Source: Paramuribaculum sp.
GTDB taxonomy: Bacteria > Bacteroidota > Bacteroidia > Bacteroidales > Muribaculaceae
Reading direction: 5' to 3'
DNA length: 11,616 nt
Assembly (NCBI GenBank): GCA_029058455.1
Contig: JAIDXU010000170.1
Location: forward strand, 1 to 11,616
Below are positions 5,498 through 11,616 of this stretch, piece by piece. The translations under genes and the position numbers were made by a program. How positions within the stretch are numbered: position 1 is the stretch's first letter; each line of letters starts with the position of its first letter. The notes beneath the pieces are model-generated. The model saw only the letters and a program-made list of their open reading frames with translations, was not told the DNA's origin and made no database searches.

Positions 5498-6811
5498 TCA
5501 GTGGCCCACATAATGATATTCAATTCCTGCCGCCGCTACTTCTTTAGGGTCGTAGATGTTGCGGCCGTCAATAATGAGAGGATGGCGCATTGCTTTTACT
5601 ATTACGTCCCACGAGGGCATACGAAATTGTTTCCATTCGGTTAACATCAGCATAGCGTCGGCATCAACCACAGCGTCATACATGTCTTTGGCATATTCTA
5701 CTGTGTCTCCCATTCGGCGTTTGCACTCGTTCATGGCCACAGGGTCATAAACCTTGACTTTTGCGCCCGCCTCGATAAGACGGTTTATTACGACAAGCGA
5801 AGGGGCTTCGCGCATATCATCGGTCTCAGGTTTAAAGGAAAGTCCCCATACCGCTATGACCCGGTTTCTGAGGTCAGGACCGATAATTTTTTTCAGTTTT
5901 TTTACCAGAAGCTCTTTTTGGTTAACGTTCACTTCCTCAACTGCTTTGAGCACCTTCATCTCATATCCGGCCTGATGAGCTGTGTTGATGAGCGCTTTCA
6001 CATCTTTAGGGAAGCATGAGCCACCATAACCGCAGCCAGGATAGAGAAATTTCAAACCGATTCGGCTGTCGCTGCCGAGGCCTTTGCGAACCATGTTGAC
6101 GTCGGCGCCGACAAGCTCACACAGGTTGGCGATATCGTTCATAAACGATATGCGGGTAGCAAGCATTGAGTTTGCGGCATATTTGATCATTTCGGCCGAC
6201 GGAATATCGGTGAAAATCACTCTGAAATTATTGAGCAGCAGCGGACGATAGAGACGCGACATAAGCTCGCGGGCACGGTCACTGTCAACGCCTACCACTA
6301 CGCGATCCGGCCGCATGAAGTCGCTCACGGCGGCTCCCTCCTTAAGAAATTCGGGATTTGAGGCTACATCAAATTCAACCTTCTCGCCTCGCGCTTCAAG
6401 TTCATCTTCGATTACTTGGCGTACTTTGGCCGCGGTTCCGACCGGCACGGTCGATTTGGTGACCAGCAGGGTGTATTTCTTTATATTACGGCCAAACTCC
6501 CGTGCTACATCGAGAACATAGCGCAGATCGGCCGATCCATCTTCATCGGGGGGCGTGCCGACAGCGATAAACACTATCTCTGATTTAGGAAGACACGACG
6601 CAAGGCTTGTGGTAAATTTTAATCTTCCTTCAGCCACATTGCGTTTCACAAGTGCCTCAAGACCCGGTTCATATATGGGTATCTCTCCCCGGCGCAGACT
6701 TTCAATTTTTTTCTCGTCAATATCCACGCAGGTTACATTGACACCCATTTCGGCAAAGCAGGTGCCTGACACAAGCCCCACATATCCGGTTCCGACGATA
6801 GCTATTTCCAT
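5498..6811 (-). CDS. ugd: UDP-glucose 6-dehydrogenase
   Basis: This 437-aa cytoplasmic enzyme oxidises UDP-glucose to UDP-glucuronate in two NAD-dependent steps (EC 1.1.1.22 expected). The N-terminal NAD fold has GTGYVG at 7-12 and Asp30/Asp32 closing the second strand. Further motifs are KSTVPVGT (119-126), NPEFLKEGAAVSDFMRPDR (152-170), Lys210 with YAANSMLATRISFMNDIA, and YPGCGYGGSCFPKD with catalytic Cys266. The C-terminal UDP-binding domain includes WGLSFKPETDDMREAPS. Length is usual for the bacterial Ugd/TuaD group. GDP-mannose dehydrogenase is a relative, but the GSCFPKD and FKPETDDMREAPS motifs favour UDP-glucose. It lies 5 nt upstream of the GT4 gene and 140 nt downstream of the HexNAc dehydrogenase gene, so it may be driven by the upstream promoter, its own weak one, or both. 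Confidence 0.93.
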   Translation of the reverse strand: MEIAIVGTGYVGLVSGTCFAEMGVNVTCVDIDEKKIESLRRGEIPIYEPGLEALVKRNVAEGRLKFTTSLASCLPKSEIVFIAVGTPPDEDGSADLRYVLDVAREFGRNIKKYTLLVTKSTVPVGTAAKVRQVIEDELEARGEKVEFDVASNPEFLKEGAAVSDFMRPDRVVVGVDSDRARELMSRLYRPLLLNNFRVIFTDIPSAEMIKYAANSMLATRISFMNDIANLCELVGADVNMVRKGLGSDSRIGLKFLYPGCGYGGSCFPKDVKALINTAHQAGYEMKVLKAVEEVNVNQKELLVKKLKKIIGPDLRNRVIAVWGLSFKPETDDMREAPSLVVINRLIEAGAKVKVYDPVAMNECKRRMGDTVEYAKDMYDAVVDADAMLMLTEWKQFRMPSWDVIVKAMRHPLIIDGRNIYDPKEVAAAGIEYHYVGH

Positions 6812-6875
6812 ATAATATCAGAGTTTGGCATAATTCGCTTGGAATATCCATAATTCTTAACGAAATGACGACCTC

Positions 6876-6902
6876 CAATATTATAGATATATGAGATTTT
6901 TA
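6876..6902 (-). promoter_or_regulatory. Weak candidate promoter for ugd-glycosyltransferase
   Basis: TAATATTG on the minus strand (6876-6883) matches TAnnTTTG at all but one fixed position, with only a partial -33 match (CTG at about 19 nt). It would give a leader of about 60 nt before the ugd start. The 140-bp gap (6812-6951) is otherwise AT-rich, with an AT-only inverted repeat (GATTTTT 6895-6901 / AAAAATC 6918-6924) that lacks the GC stem and T-run of a terminator. Read-through from the upstream gene is therefore also likely. Confidence 0.3.
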
Positions 6903-6951
6903 CAGTTTATTGCAGTGAAAAATCGATCGTTGTTATTGCTCTGTTGTCATC

Positions 6952-8226
6952 TTACAGACTGGCATCGGATATTGAGCGGGGAAGGGTGCCCTTGACATCA
7001 AATATTACGTGGTGGGGAGTAAGCAACGAAGTAATGTCAAGATCGGCAAATTCGCGATGGGCCACAGCCGCAATTACAGCCTCAAATTTTTTATCGGTTG
7101 GAAGCTCGTTTATTACTTCGATTCCATATTCATGTTTCACGGCGTCAGGATTAGCCCAGGGATCGTAGATGGTGAGGTGAAGGTTGTATTCCTTCAGGGC
7201 ATTGACGATGTCGATAACTTTGGTGTTTCTTACATCAGGGCAGTTTTCCTTAAAGGTAAAGCCGAGTATAAGGATATTACATCCCAACACTTGAATGCCC
7301 TTTTTCAGCATAAGTTTCACCACTTGGTCAGCGACATAGGCTCCCATGCCGTCGTTCATACGCCGCCCGGCCAAAATAATCTCGGGATTATAGCCGTGGC
7401 GCTGGGCGCATTGGGCAAGATAATAGGGATCTACGCCAATGCAATGACCGCCTACCAATCCCGGCTTAAAGGAAAGGAAATTCCACTTTGTGGCAGCGGC
7501 TTCAAGCACATCCTGAGTGTTTATACCCATCAGGGTAAATATTTTCGAAAGCTCGTTGACAAACGCTATATTTATGTCGCGCTGGGAGTTCTCGATAACT
7601 TTGGCTGCTTCTGCCACTTTGATCGAGGGAGCCAGATGGGTGCCGGCGGTGATTACCGAAGAGTAGACTTCGTTGATAAGACGGCCGGTTTCAGGAGTTG
7701 AGCCAGAGGTGACTTTTTTAATTTTTTCGACAGTGTGGAGCTTGTCGCCTGGATTGATACGCTCGGGCGAATAACCTACAAAGAAGTCTTTGTTAAATTT
7801 TAATCCGCTGACCTTTTCTATAACAGGCACACATTCGTCTTCTGTTACCCCCGGATAGACAGTTGATTCATAAACAACAATGTCACCGGGCTTGATAATT
7901 TTGCCGATAGTCTCTGAAGCTCTATAGAGTGGGGTTAGGTCAGGACTGTTGTTCTTGTCGACCGGCGTCGGCACCGCCACAACATAGAAATTGCAGTCGC
8001 GAATATCATCGATGTTTGATGTGCAGATAAATCCATGATTGTCTATGGCATCGAGCAACAACTCATCTTCCACCTCAAGAGTGCTGTCGTGTCCTGCCAT
8101 CAAAGCTGACACACGAGCCGGATTCATGTCAAATCCGACGGTAGGGTATTTTGTAGAAAACAGTCGAGCCAATGGCAAGCCTACATAGCCGAGGCCAATG
8201 ACACAGACTTTTATATCTTTTTCCAT
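6952..8226 (-). CDS. tviB: UDP-N-acetylhexosamine 6-dehydrogenase (WbpA/TviB type)
   Basis: The 424-aa protein belongs to the nucleotide-sugar dehydrogenase family, closest by motif to TviB/WbpA, which oxidise UDP-GlcNAc to UDP-GlcNAcA. It has [10 protein letters not shown] at 11-20, Asp33 after the second strand, AVPTPVD (84-90), [14 protein letters not shown] (119-132), [11 protein letters not shown] (151-161), [14 protein letters not shown] and [12 protein letters not shown] with catalytic Cys262. This Cys motif separates it from the Ugd next door (GSCFPKD). The start is set at 8226: [16 protein letters not shown] puts the NAD motif at the normal distance, while the longer frame from 8289 would add 21 unrelated residues overlapping the upstream gene by 26 nt. 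The gene follows the 4-epimerase by 37 nt; the pair matches the Vi-antigen TviB/TviC and O-antigen WbpP pathway. UDP-ManNAc 6-dehydrogenase (WecC-like) is the main alternative. Confidence 0.88.
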   Translation of the reverse strand: MEKDIKVCVIGLGYVGLPLARLFSTKYPTVGFDMNPARVSALMAGHDSTLEVEDELLLDAIDNHGFICTSNIDDIRDCNFYVVAVPTPVDKNNSPDLTPLYRASETIGKIIKPGDIVVYESTVYPGVTEDECVPVIEKVSGLKFNKDFFVGYSPERINPGDKLHTVEKIKKVTSGSTPETGRLINEVYSSVITAGTHLAPSIKVAEAAKVIENSQRDINIAFVNELSKIFTLMGINTQDVLEAAATKWNFLSFKPGLVGGHCIGVDPYYLAQCAQRHGYNPEIILAGRRMNDGMGAYVADQVVKLMLKKGIQVLGCNILILGFTFKENCPDVRNTKVIDIVNALKEYNLHLTIYDPWANPDAVKHEYGIEVINELPTDKKFEAVIAAVAHREFADLDITSLLTPHHVIFDVKGTLPRSISDASL

Positions 8227-8263
8227 GTGGAATAGTCTAAACAATAGGTTGAAGTAAATGTGA

Positions 8264-9238
8264 TCAGAGATTATCCCAATACCAGTCAACAGCTTCGCGC
8301 AAGCCCTCGCGCATCGAATATTCGGGTTTGTAGCCTAAAAGCTTTGCGGCTTTTTCGATCGAAGCCAGCGAATGAGGTATGTCGCCTGCTCTGTTCGGCC
8401 CATGTGTTGGCTCGATAGCGAGAATTTCCTTATCTTTATTTCCCAGAAATTCTCTGAGATATGACACTAACTGATTGAGAGTGGTGCGTTCGCCGTAAGC
8501 TGTATTGTAAATCTGGTTGACAGCATCCGGATTGGTTGTTGTCATAGCCAGCATATTCATCTTTATAACATTGTCAATATAGGTGAAGTCACGGCTGTAT
8601 TCACCGTCACCATTGATATTGGGAGCCTGATGAGATATGAATTTCTTTACAAACAGAGGTATAACGGCTGCGTATGCACCATGAGGATCCTGTCGACGTC
8701 CGAATACATTAAAATAACGTAGTCCGATATATTCCGTACCATAGGTGCGGGCAAAAACGTCGGCATATAGTTCGTCAACATACTTGGTTATCGCATAAGG
8801 AGAGAGGGGTTTGCCGATTACATCCTCAACCTTTGGCAGAGTCTTGGAGTCTCCGTAGGTGGATGACGAGGCTGCGAAAATAAAGCGCTTCACTCCGGCA
8901 TCGCGTGCCGCTACAAGCATATTCAGAAAGCCTCCGATGTTGACGTCGTTGGTGGTTATCGGATCGTTGATTGATCTTGGTACCGAGCCGAGAGCCGCTT
9001 CATGGAATACATATTCCACACCGTCTACAGCTTTGCGACAATCGTCAAGATTGCGTATATCACCCACCTGCATTTCAAATGAGTTGCCAAAGCGTTCTAT
9101 TAGCGGGATAATGTTTTGCCATTTTCCGGTGGCAAAATTGTCGAGACAGCGCACTTGGTAATTATTCTCAAGGAGATGTTCGCAGAGGTTGGAACCTATA
9201 AATCCCGCGCCTCCCGTTACTAATACTTTTGTAGACAT
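8264..9238 (-). CDS. tviC: UDP-N-acetylhexosamine 4-epimerase (WbpP/TviC type)
   Basis: This 324-aa extended short-chain dehydrogenase interconverts UDP-GlcNAc/UDP-GalNAc or their uronic forms at C4. The NAD motif [10 protein letters not shown] lies at 8-17, with Asp33 in CLDNFATG. The catalytic set is SSSTYG (124-129) and Tyr148-x3-Lys152 ([17 protein letters not shown]). The run [23 protein letters not shown] and [23 protein letters not shown] closely follows the group 3 epimerases WbpP and TviC, which favour N-acetylated sugars, rather than GalE. The start [10 protein letters not shown] at 9238 lies about 30 nt after a predicted transcription start. With the dehydrogenase 37 nt downstream it should yield UDP-GalNAcA. 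Whether epimerisation comes before or after oxidation cannot be told. Confidence 0.93.
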   Translation of the reverse strand: MSTKVLVTGGAGFIGSNLCEHLLENNYQVRCLDNFATGKWQNIIPLIERFGNSFEMQVGDIRNLDDCRKAVDGVEYVFHEAALGSVPRSINDPITTNDVNIGGFLNMLVAARDAGVKRFIFAASSSTYGDSKTLPKVEDVIGKPLSPYAITKYVDELYADVFARTYGTEYIGLRYFNVFGRRQDPHGAYAAVIPLFVKKFISHQAPNINGDGEYSRDFTYIDNVIKMNMLAMTTTNPDAVNQIYNTAYGERTTLNQLVSYLREFLGNKDKEILAIEPTHGPNRAGDIPHSLASIEKAAKLLGYKPEYSMREGLREAVDWYWDNL

Positions 9239-9274
9239 AGGGTTTTAATGTGAAATGACGCTTAATGCCATCTG

Positions 9275-9282
9275 CAAAGTTA
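9275..9282 (-). promoter_or_regulatory. -7 box of the surface-sugar operon promoter
   Basis: TAACTTTG on the minus strand is a full -7 match; the predicted start near 9268 leaves a leader of about 30 nt before the epimerase ATG. No TTG is found 19-21 nt upstream, so the -33 element is weak or the promoter needs an activator. Confidence 0.65.
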
Positions 9283-9350
9283 GCGTATTTTGTCGTAATA
9301 TCCTCGCAGATTGACAAAAATTCAACAGATTGTAGTGTTTTACACGGTTT

Positions 9351-9362
9351 GCGACATGTCGC
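9351..9362. promoter_or_regulatory. Perfect 12-bp palindrome upstream of the sugar operon
   Basis: GCGACATGTCGC is a perfect palindrome lying about 83-94 nt upstream of the predicted epimerase transcript start, between the recA terminator and the operon promoter. Just beside it, GTGTTTTACAC (9335-9345) is a second short inverted repeat. Dyad symmetry suits a dimeric regulator; its identity and role are not known. Confidence 0.3.
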
Positions 9363-9370
9363 TTTTCCAA

Positions 9371-9413
9371 TAAAACGAGCGGGGAGGCCGGCGCGGGTGG
9401 TGCCGGTCTCCCC
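9371..9413 (-). terminator. recA terminator
   Basis: GGGGAGGCCGGC (9381-9392) and GCCGGTCTCCCC (9402-9413) form a 12-bp GC-rich stem with one G-T wobble and a 9-nt loop. On the minus strand it is followed by GCTCGTTTTATT, a short U-tract, 22 nt after the recA stop codon. Confidence 0.85.
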
Positions 9414-9435
9414 GAGGGGTTGTTATTTTGAGAGA

Positions 9436-10614
9436 TTATTTGTCTTCTTCAATCGAAAACTCATCGTTGTCGTCAAAGTTCAGATCGTCATCATCGATTT
9501 TTTCGTCAAAGTCGTCGTCGTTGCTGTCGTCTAACGAATTGGAGGCTGACGCTGTGGCTTTGGGCTTGCTTTTGCCGGCTGAATCGCCGTTGCGCAGGGC
9601 TTCCATGATGAGAGTTTCGAGTTCATCGGCCAGCTCGGGATTGTCGCTGATAACGCGCTTGGTGGCGTCGCGGCCGTTGGCAAGTTTCGACCCGTTGTAG
9701 CTGAACCATGCGCCGCTCTTCGAGAGTATGCCAAGTTCAACGCCGAGGTCTACGATCTCGCTGGCCCGTGATATTCCTTCGCCGAACATTATGTCAAACT
9801 CGGCGCGGCGGAAGGGAGGCGCAACCTTGTTTTTAACAACTTTCACCTTGGTGTGACGGCCCAGCACATCTTCACCGTTTTTGAGTGAGGTGCTCGAGCG
9901 TATGTCAATTCTCACCGAAGCATAGAATTTCAGGGCGTTACCGCCGGTTGTGGTCTCGGATGGGCCGAACATCACGCCGATTTTTTCACGCAGCTGGTTT
10001 ATGAATATGCAGGTGGTGTTGGTGCGCGAGATGGTGCCGGTGAGTTTGCGCATGGCCTGAGACATGAGTCGTGCCTGCAGACCCACGTTGCGGTCGCCCA
10101 TATCGCCCTCGATTTCGCTTTTGGGAGTGAGGGCGGCTACCGAGTCAACAACGAGAATGTCGATTGCCGATGAGCGAATCAGCTGTTCGGCTATCTCGAG
10201 TGCCTGCTCGCCGTTGTCGGGCTGGGCTATGAAGAGATTGTTTACATCCACTCCGAGTTTCTCGGCATAGAAGCGGTCAAAGGCATGTTCGGCATCGATA
10301 ATGGCCGCTATACCGCCGTTTTTCTGCGCCTCGGCGATGGCATGGATGGCGAGAGTGGTTTTACCCGATGATTCCGGGCCGAAGATTTCAATTATTCGGC
10401 CTCTGGGGTATCCTCCCACACCGAGGGCATAGTTAAGGCCTATGGAGCCGGTGGGTATTACTTCGATATCTTCTATCTTGTCATCGCCGAGTTTCATTAC
10501 GGCACCCTTGCCATAGTCTTTCTCGATTTTTTTGAGTGCTTCGCCGAGAGCGGCTACTTTGGCCTCGCGGGGGTCAACGCTTTTCTTGGCGGCGACAGGT
10601 TTTTTCTTTTCCAT
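9436..10614 (-). CDS. recA: Recombinase RecA with long acidic tail
   Basis: RecA forms ATP-dependent filaments on single-stranded DNA for strand exchange and repair. From Met at 10614 the protein is 392 aa. Walker A GPESSGKT is at 79-86, Glu109 in DAEHAF is the catalytic Glu, and Walker B ILVVDS is at 153-158. Loop L1 is [12 protein letters not shown] (167-178), and loop L2 with [23 protein letters not shown] runs from 213. The C-terminal domain runs to about 345. The last 32 residues hold 18 Asp/Glu, much more than the short acidic tail of E. coli RecA (353 aa). The frame could open at 10695, but a TAACTTTG box at 10671-10678 lies inside that extension and the A-rich leader precedes MEKKK, so 10614 is chosen. 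No LexA-type box is recognised. It has its own promoter and terminator. Confidence 0.97.
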   Translation of the reverse strand: MEKKKPVAAKKSVDPREAKVAALGEALKKIEKDYGKGAVMKLGDDKIEDIEVIPTGSIGLNYALGVGGYPRGRIIEIFGPESSGKTTLAIHAIAEAQKNGGIAAIIDAEHAFDRFYAEKLGVDVNNLFIAQPDNGEQALEIAEQLIRSSAIDILVVDSVAALTPKSEIEGDMGDRNVGLQARLMSQAMRKLTGTISRTNTTCIFINQLREKIGVMFGPSETTTGGNALKFYASVRIDIRSSTSLKNGEDVLGRHTKVKVVKNKVAPPFRRAEFDIMFGEGISRASEIVDLGVELGILSKSGAWFSYNGSKLANGRDATKRVISDNPELADELETLIMEALRNGDSAGKSKPKATASASNSLDDSNDDDFDEKIDDDDLNFDDNDEFSIEEDK

Positions 10615-10670
10615 ATATATATAATTTTTTTGTTGCTTGACTGAGAGAGGCTTTCTGCCTCTTTGTGACG

Positions 10671-10678
10671 CAAAGTTA
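10671..10678 (-). promoter_or_regulatory. -7 box of the recA promoter
   Basis: TAACTTTG on the minus strand fits the consensus; the predicted start near 10664 leaves a leader of about 50 nt that ends in an A/T-rich stretch before the ATG at 10614. TTG is present but at 14 nt rather than about 20 nt, so the -33 element is poor. Confidence 0.7.
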
Positions 10679-10688
10679 GCACCGTGGT

Positions 10689-10707
10689 CGGGCAATAAAC
10701 GTGCCCG
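10689..10707. promoter_or_regulatory. Inverted repeat over the recA -33 region
   Basis: CGGGC (10689-10693) and GCCCG (10703-10707) are inverted repeats with a 9-nt centre, covering where the -33 element of the recA promoter should be. The position suits a regulator site, but the arms are only 5 bp and could be chance. Confidence 0.25.
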
Positions 10708-10919
10708 GGGGTGTTAAATTATGCGAATCATGGTCAGATTTTCGGTTTATCAACCTGTTACGGGGATAAATATACGCGAATTTACGAAATTTTCATCTCA
10801 CTGCAAAAAAAATCCGTTTTTCTCAAAACCTTTTCTCACCGCCGGTCGTTATATAAGTGAATTGCATGAATTGCTTTTTCCATTGTAGAAATGTGATAAT
10901 GATTGGTTTATTTTCTAAG

Positions 10920-10956
10920 CGAGGAGGCGTTGAGATAACGGCCCCTCGTTTGGTTT
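10920..10956 (+). terminator. Terminator-like hairpin without a known gene
   Basis: CGAGGAGGCGTT (10920-10931) and AACGGCCCCTCG (10937-10948) pair at 10 of 12 positions with a GAGAT loop, then TTTGGTTTT follows on the plus strand. It looks like a weak terminator for a plus-strand transcript, yet no gene or promoter precedes it. A second small hairpin, CCGGCC / GGTCGG with one wobble, lies at 10975-10991. Confidence 0.35.
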
Positions 10957-10996
10957 TATATAGTAATATATTCTCCGGCCTCAGAGGTCGGAAACG

Positions 10997-11032
10997 AAAC
11001 AGGCTGACGCACAATTGTGAGTCAGCCTGTTT
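10997..11032 (-). terminator. ino1 terminator
   Basis: AAACAGGCTGAC (10997-11008) and GTCAGCCTGTTT (11021-11032) form a perfect 12-bp stem. The loop itself contains the palindrome CACAATTGTG (11010-11019), so the hairpin can extend past one mismatch. On the minus strand it is followed by CGTTTCC, a modest T-run, and lies 65 nt after the ino1 stop. The symmetric T/A flanks could also let it work on the plus strand. Confidence 0.75.
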
Positions 11033-11097
11033 GGTCTTGAATTGGTTGATGGGGGAGATGGCCCGCTCTATCTCAGAGGGGTAATCTTGCTAAATAA

Positions 11098-11616
11098 TCA
11101 GTCGATTTCTTCGTCAGCCTCATAGCCACCCATTTCGCGGATAGCGTTCTTGAGCATTACATACTGCTGGAAGAGGTGGTTGACGGGAACTTCGTTCTTG
11201 GTGTAGTCGTGCATCGGGCTCTTGAGGAAGAAGCTCAGGAAGCGCTGGATACCTGAACGGCCGGCGCGGGCTGCGAGGTCGCTGAGGAGCACGAGGTCAA
11301 GACACAGAGGAGCGGCAAGGATAGAGTCGCGGCAGAGGAAGTTGATCTTGATCTGCATGGGATAGCCCATCCAGCCGAAGATATCGATGTTATCCCAGCC
11401 TTCCTTGTTGTCGTTGCGCGGGGGATAGTAGTTGATACGTACTTTGTGGTAGTACTGGGTATCTTCGTCGTTGCCGTGTCCGTAAAGGTCGGGCTGGTTT
11501 TCGGGAACGAGGATTGATTCGAGAGTGGAAAGTTTGGAAACTTCTTTTGTACGGAAGTTGGCGGGTTCGTCGAGAACGAGACCGTCGCGGTTACCGAGGA
11601 TGTTGGTCGAGAACCA
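11098..11616 (-). CDS. ino1: Inositol-3-phosphate synthase, C-terminal part
   Basis: The frame is open through the window edge; 172 C-terminal residues are seen. They carry signatures of myo-inositol-1-phosphate synthase (EC 5.5.1.4): STNILGNRDGLVLDEPANF, RTKEVSKLSTLESIL, then YHKVRINYYPPRNDNKEGWD, DIFGWMGYPMQIKINFLCRD and SILAAPLCLDLVLLSDL. The enzyme cyclises glucose 6-phosphate to inositol 3-phosphate with bound NAD. In Bacteroidota this feeds inositol-containing lipids such as phosphatidylinositol and ceramide phosphoinositol. The end is acidic (EADEEID). The start and promoter lie outside the window. It is transcribed toward recA, about 480 nt from the recA ATG, with a terminator between, so it is a separate unit. 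The assignment is firm; its partner genes cannot be seen. Confidence 0.93.
   Translation of the reverse strand, partial: WFSTNILGNRDGLVLDEPANFRTKEVSKLSTLESILVPENQPDLYGHGNDEDTQYYHKVRINYYPPRNDNKEGWDNIDIFGWMGYPMQIKINFLCRDSILAAPLCLDLVLLSDLAARAGRSGIQRFLSFFLKSPMHDYTKNEVPVNHLFQQYVMLKNAIREMGGYEADEEID

Larger units (their letters stand above)
10696..11097. other. Gene-free, structured gap between recA and ino1
   Basis: About 400 bp without a believable gene. Small open frames here overlap promoters and hairpins and have no homologue I recognise. The part nearest recA (about 10720-10830) is AT-rich. The rest has three hairpins: 10920-10948, 10975-10991 and the ino1 terminator at 10997-11032. No TAnnTTTG box was found on either strand in this gap. 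A small RNA is possible but unsupported by a promoter. Confidence 0.5.

Noticed and set aside
6895..6924. Terminator after the HexNAc dehydrogenase gene
   Set aside because: The inverted repeat is AT-only with a long loop and no following T-run on the minus strand.
7009..7701. 230-codon plus-strand open frame
   Set aside because: It lies wholly antisense to the well-supported UDP-HexNAc dehydrogenase gene, has no recognisable domain, and no promoter precedes it.
8227..8289. Extended N-terminus for the HexNAc dehydrogenase
   Set aside because: It would add 21 unrelated residues before the NAD motif and overlap the epimerase gene; Met at 8226 gives the normal spacing.
10615..10695. Extended N-terminus for RecA
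   Set aside because: The extension contains the TAACTTTG promoter box and has no RecA-like sequence; the start at 10614 fits the family and the A-rich leader.
10615..10760. LexA-type SOS box upstream of recA
   Set aside because: No CTGT-N8-ACAG or GAAC-N4-GTTC dyad is present; the region only shows a short GC-rich inverted repeat.
10823..11084. Small open frames on both strands in the recA-ino1 gap
   Set aside because: They overlap the hairpins and the ino1 terminator, have no consensus promoter, and encode low-information sequences.

Overview
The window most likely comes from a chromosome of the order Bacteroidales, phylum Bacteroidota, plausibly a Muribaculaceae-type gut bacterium; the family is inference. 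Several promoters match the Bacteroidota pattern, a -7 box TAnnTTTG with TTG about 20 nt upstream. Starts lack Shine-Dalgarno sequences and have A/T-rich leaders. The glutamate dehydrogenase, RecA and inositol-phosphate synthase look like Bacteroides-type proteins.

Left end (1-1657): an AT-rich accessory segment. It holds an ORF6N-domain protein with a PLD-like C-terminus and an internal repeat block. Tail to tail with it, with no bases between the stop codons, lies a small macro-domain (ADP-ribose) protein. This pair sits on the 3' side of a tRNA-Ser(TGA) gene that has a clear promoter and terminator. Next, 1764-2609 holds two overlooked-looking hypothetical genes in one operon, with a good promoter and a direct repeat around its -7 box.

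Middle (2793-4274): gdhA, an NADP-type glutamate dehydrogenase for ammonia assimilation, has a textbook promoter. Its terminator hairpin reaches into the 3' end of the opposing glycosyltransferase gene. From 9238 down to 4254 the minus strand carries a surface-sugar cluster: a WbpP/TviC-type 4-epimerase, a WbpA/TviB-type UDP-HexNAc 6-dehydrogenase, a UDP-glucose 6-dehydrogenase and a GT4 glycosyltransferase. Together they should make UDP-GlcNAcA/UDP-GalNAcA and UDP-GlcA, and one enzyme that could use such donors. No flippase, polymerase or export gene is in view.

Right end (9371-11616): recA on the minus strand, with a strong terminator, a -7 box and an unusually long Asp-rich C-terminal tail. 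It is followed by about 400 bp without a convincing gene but with several hairpins. Last comes the 3' part of an inositol-3-phosphate synthase gene that runs off the window.

I see no CRISPR array, insertion sequence or obvious new multi-gene system. The points most worth checking are the repeat block in the ORF6N gene, the orphan macro-domain gene beside the tRNA, the unknown two-gene operon with a candidate operator, and the structured recA-ino1 gap.
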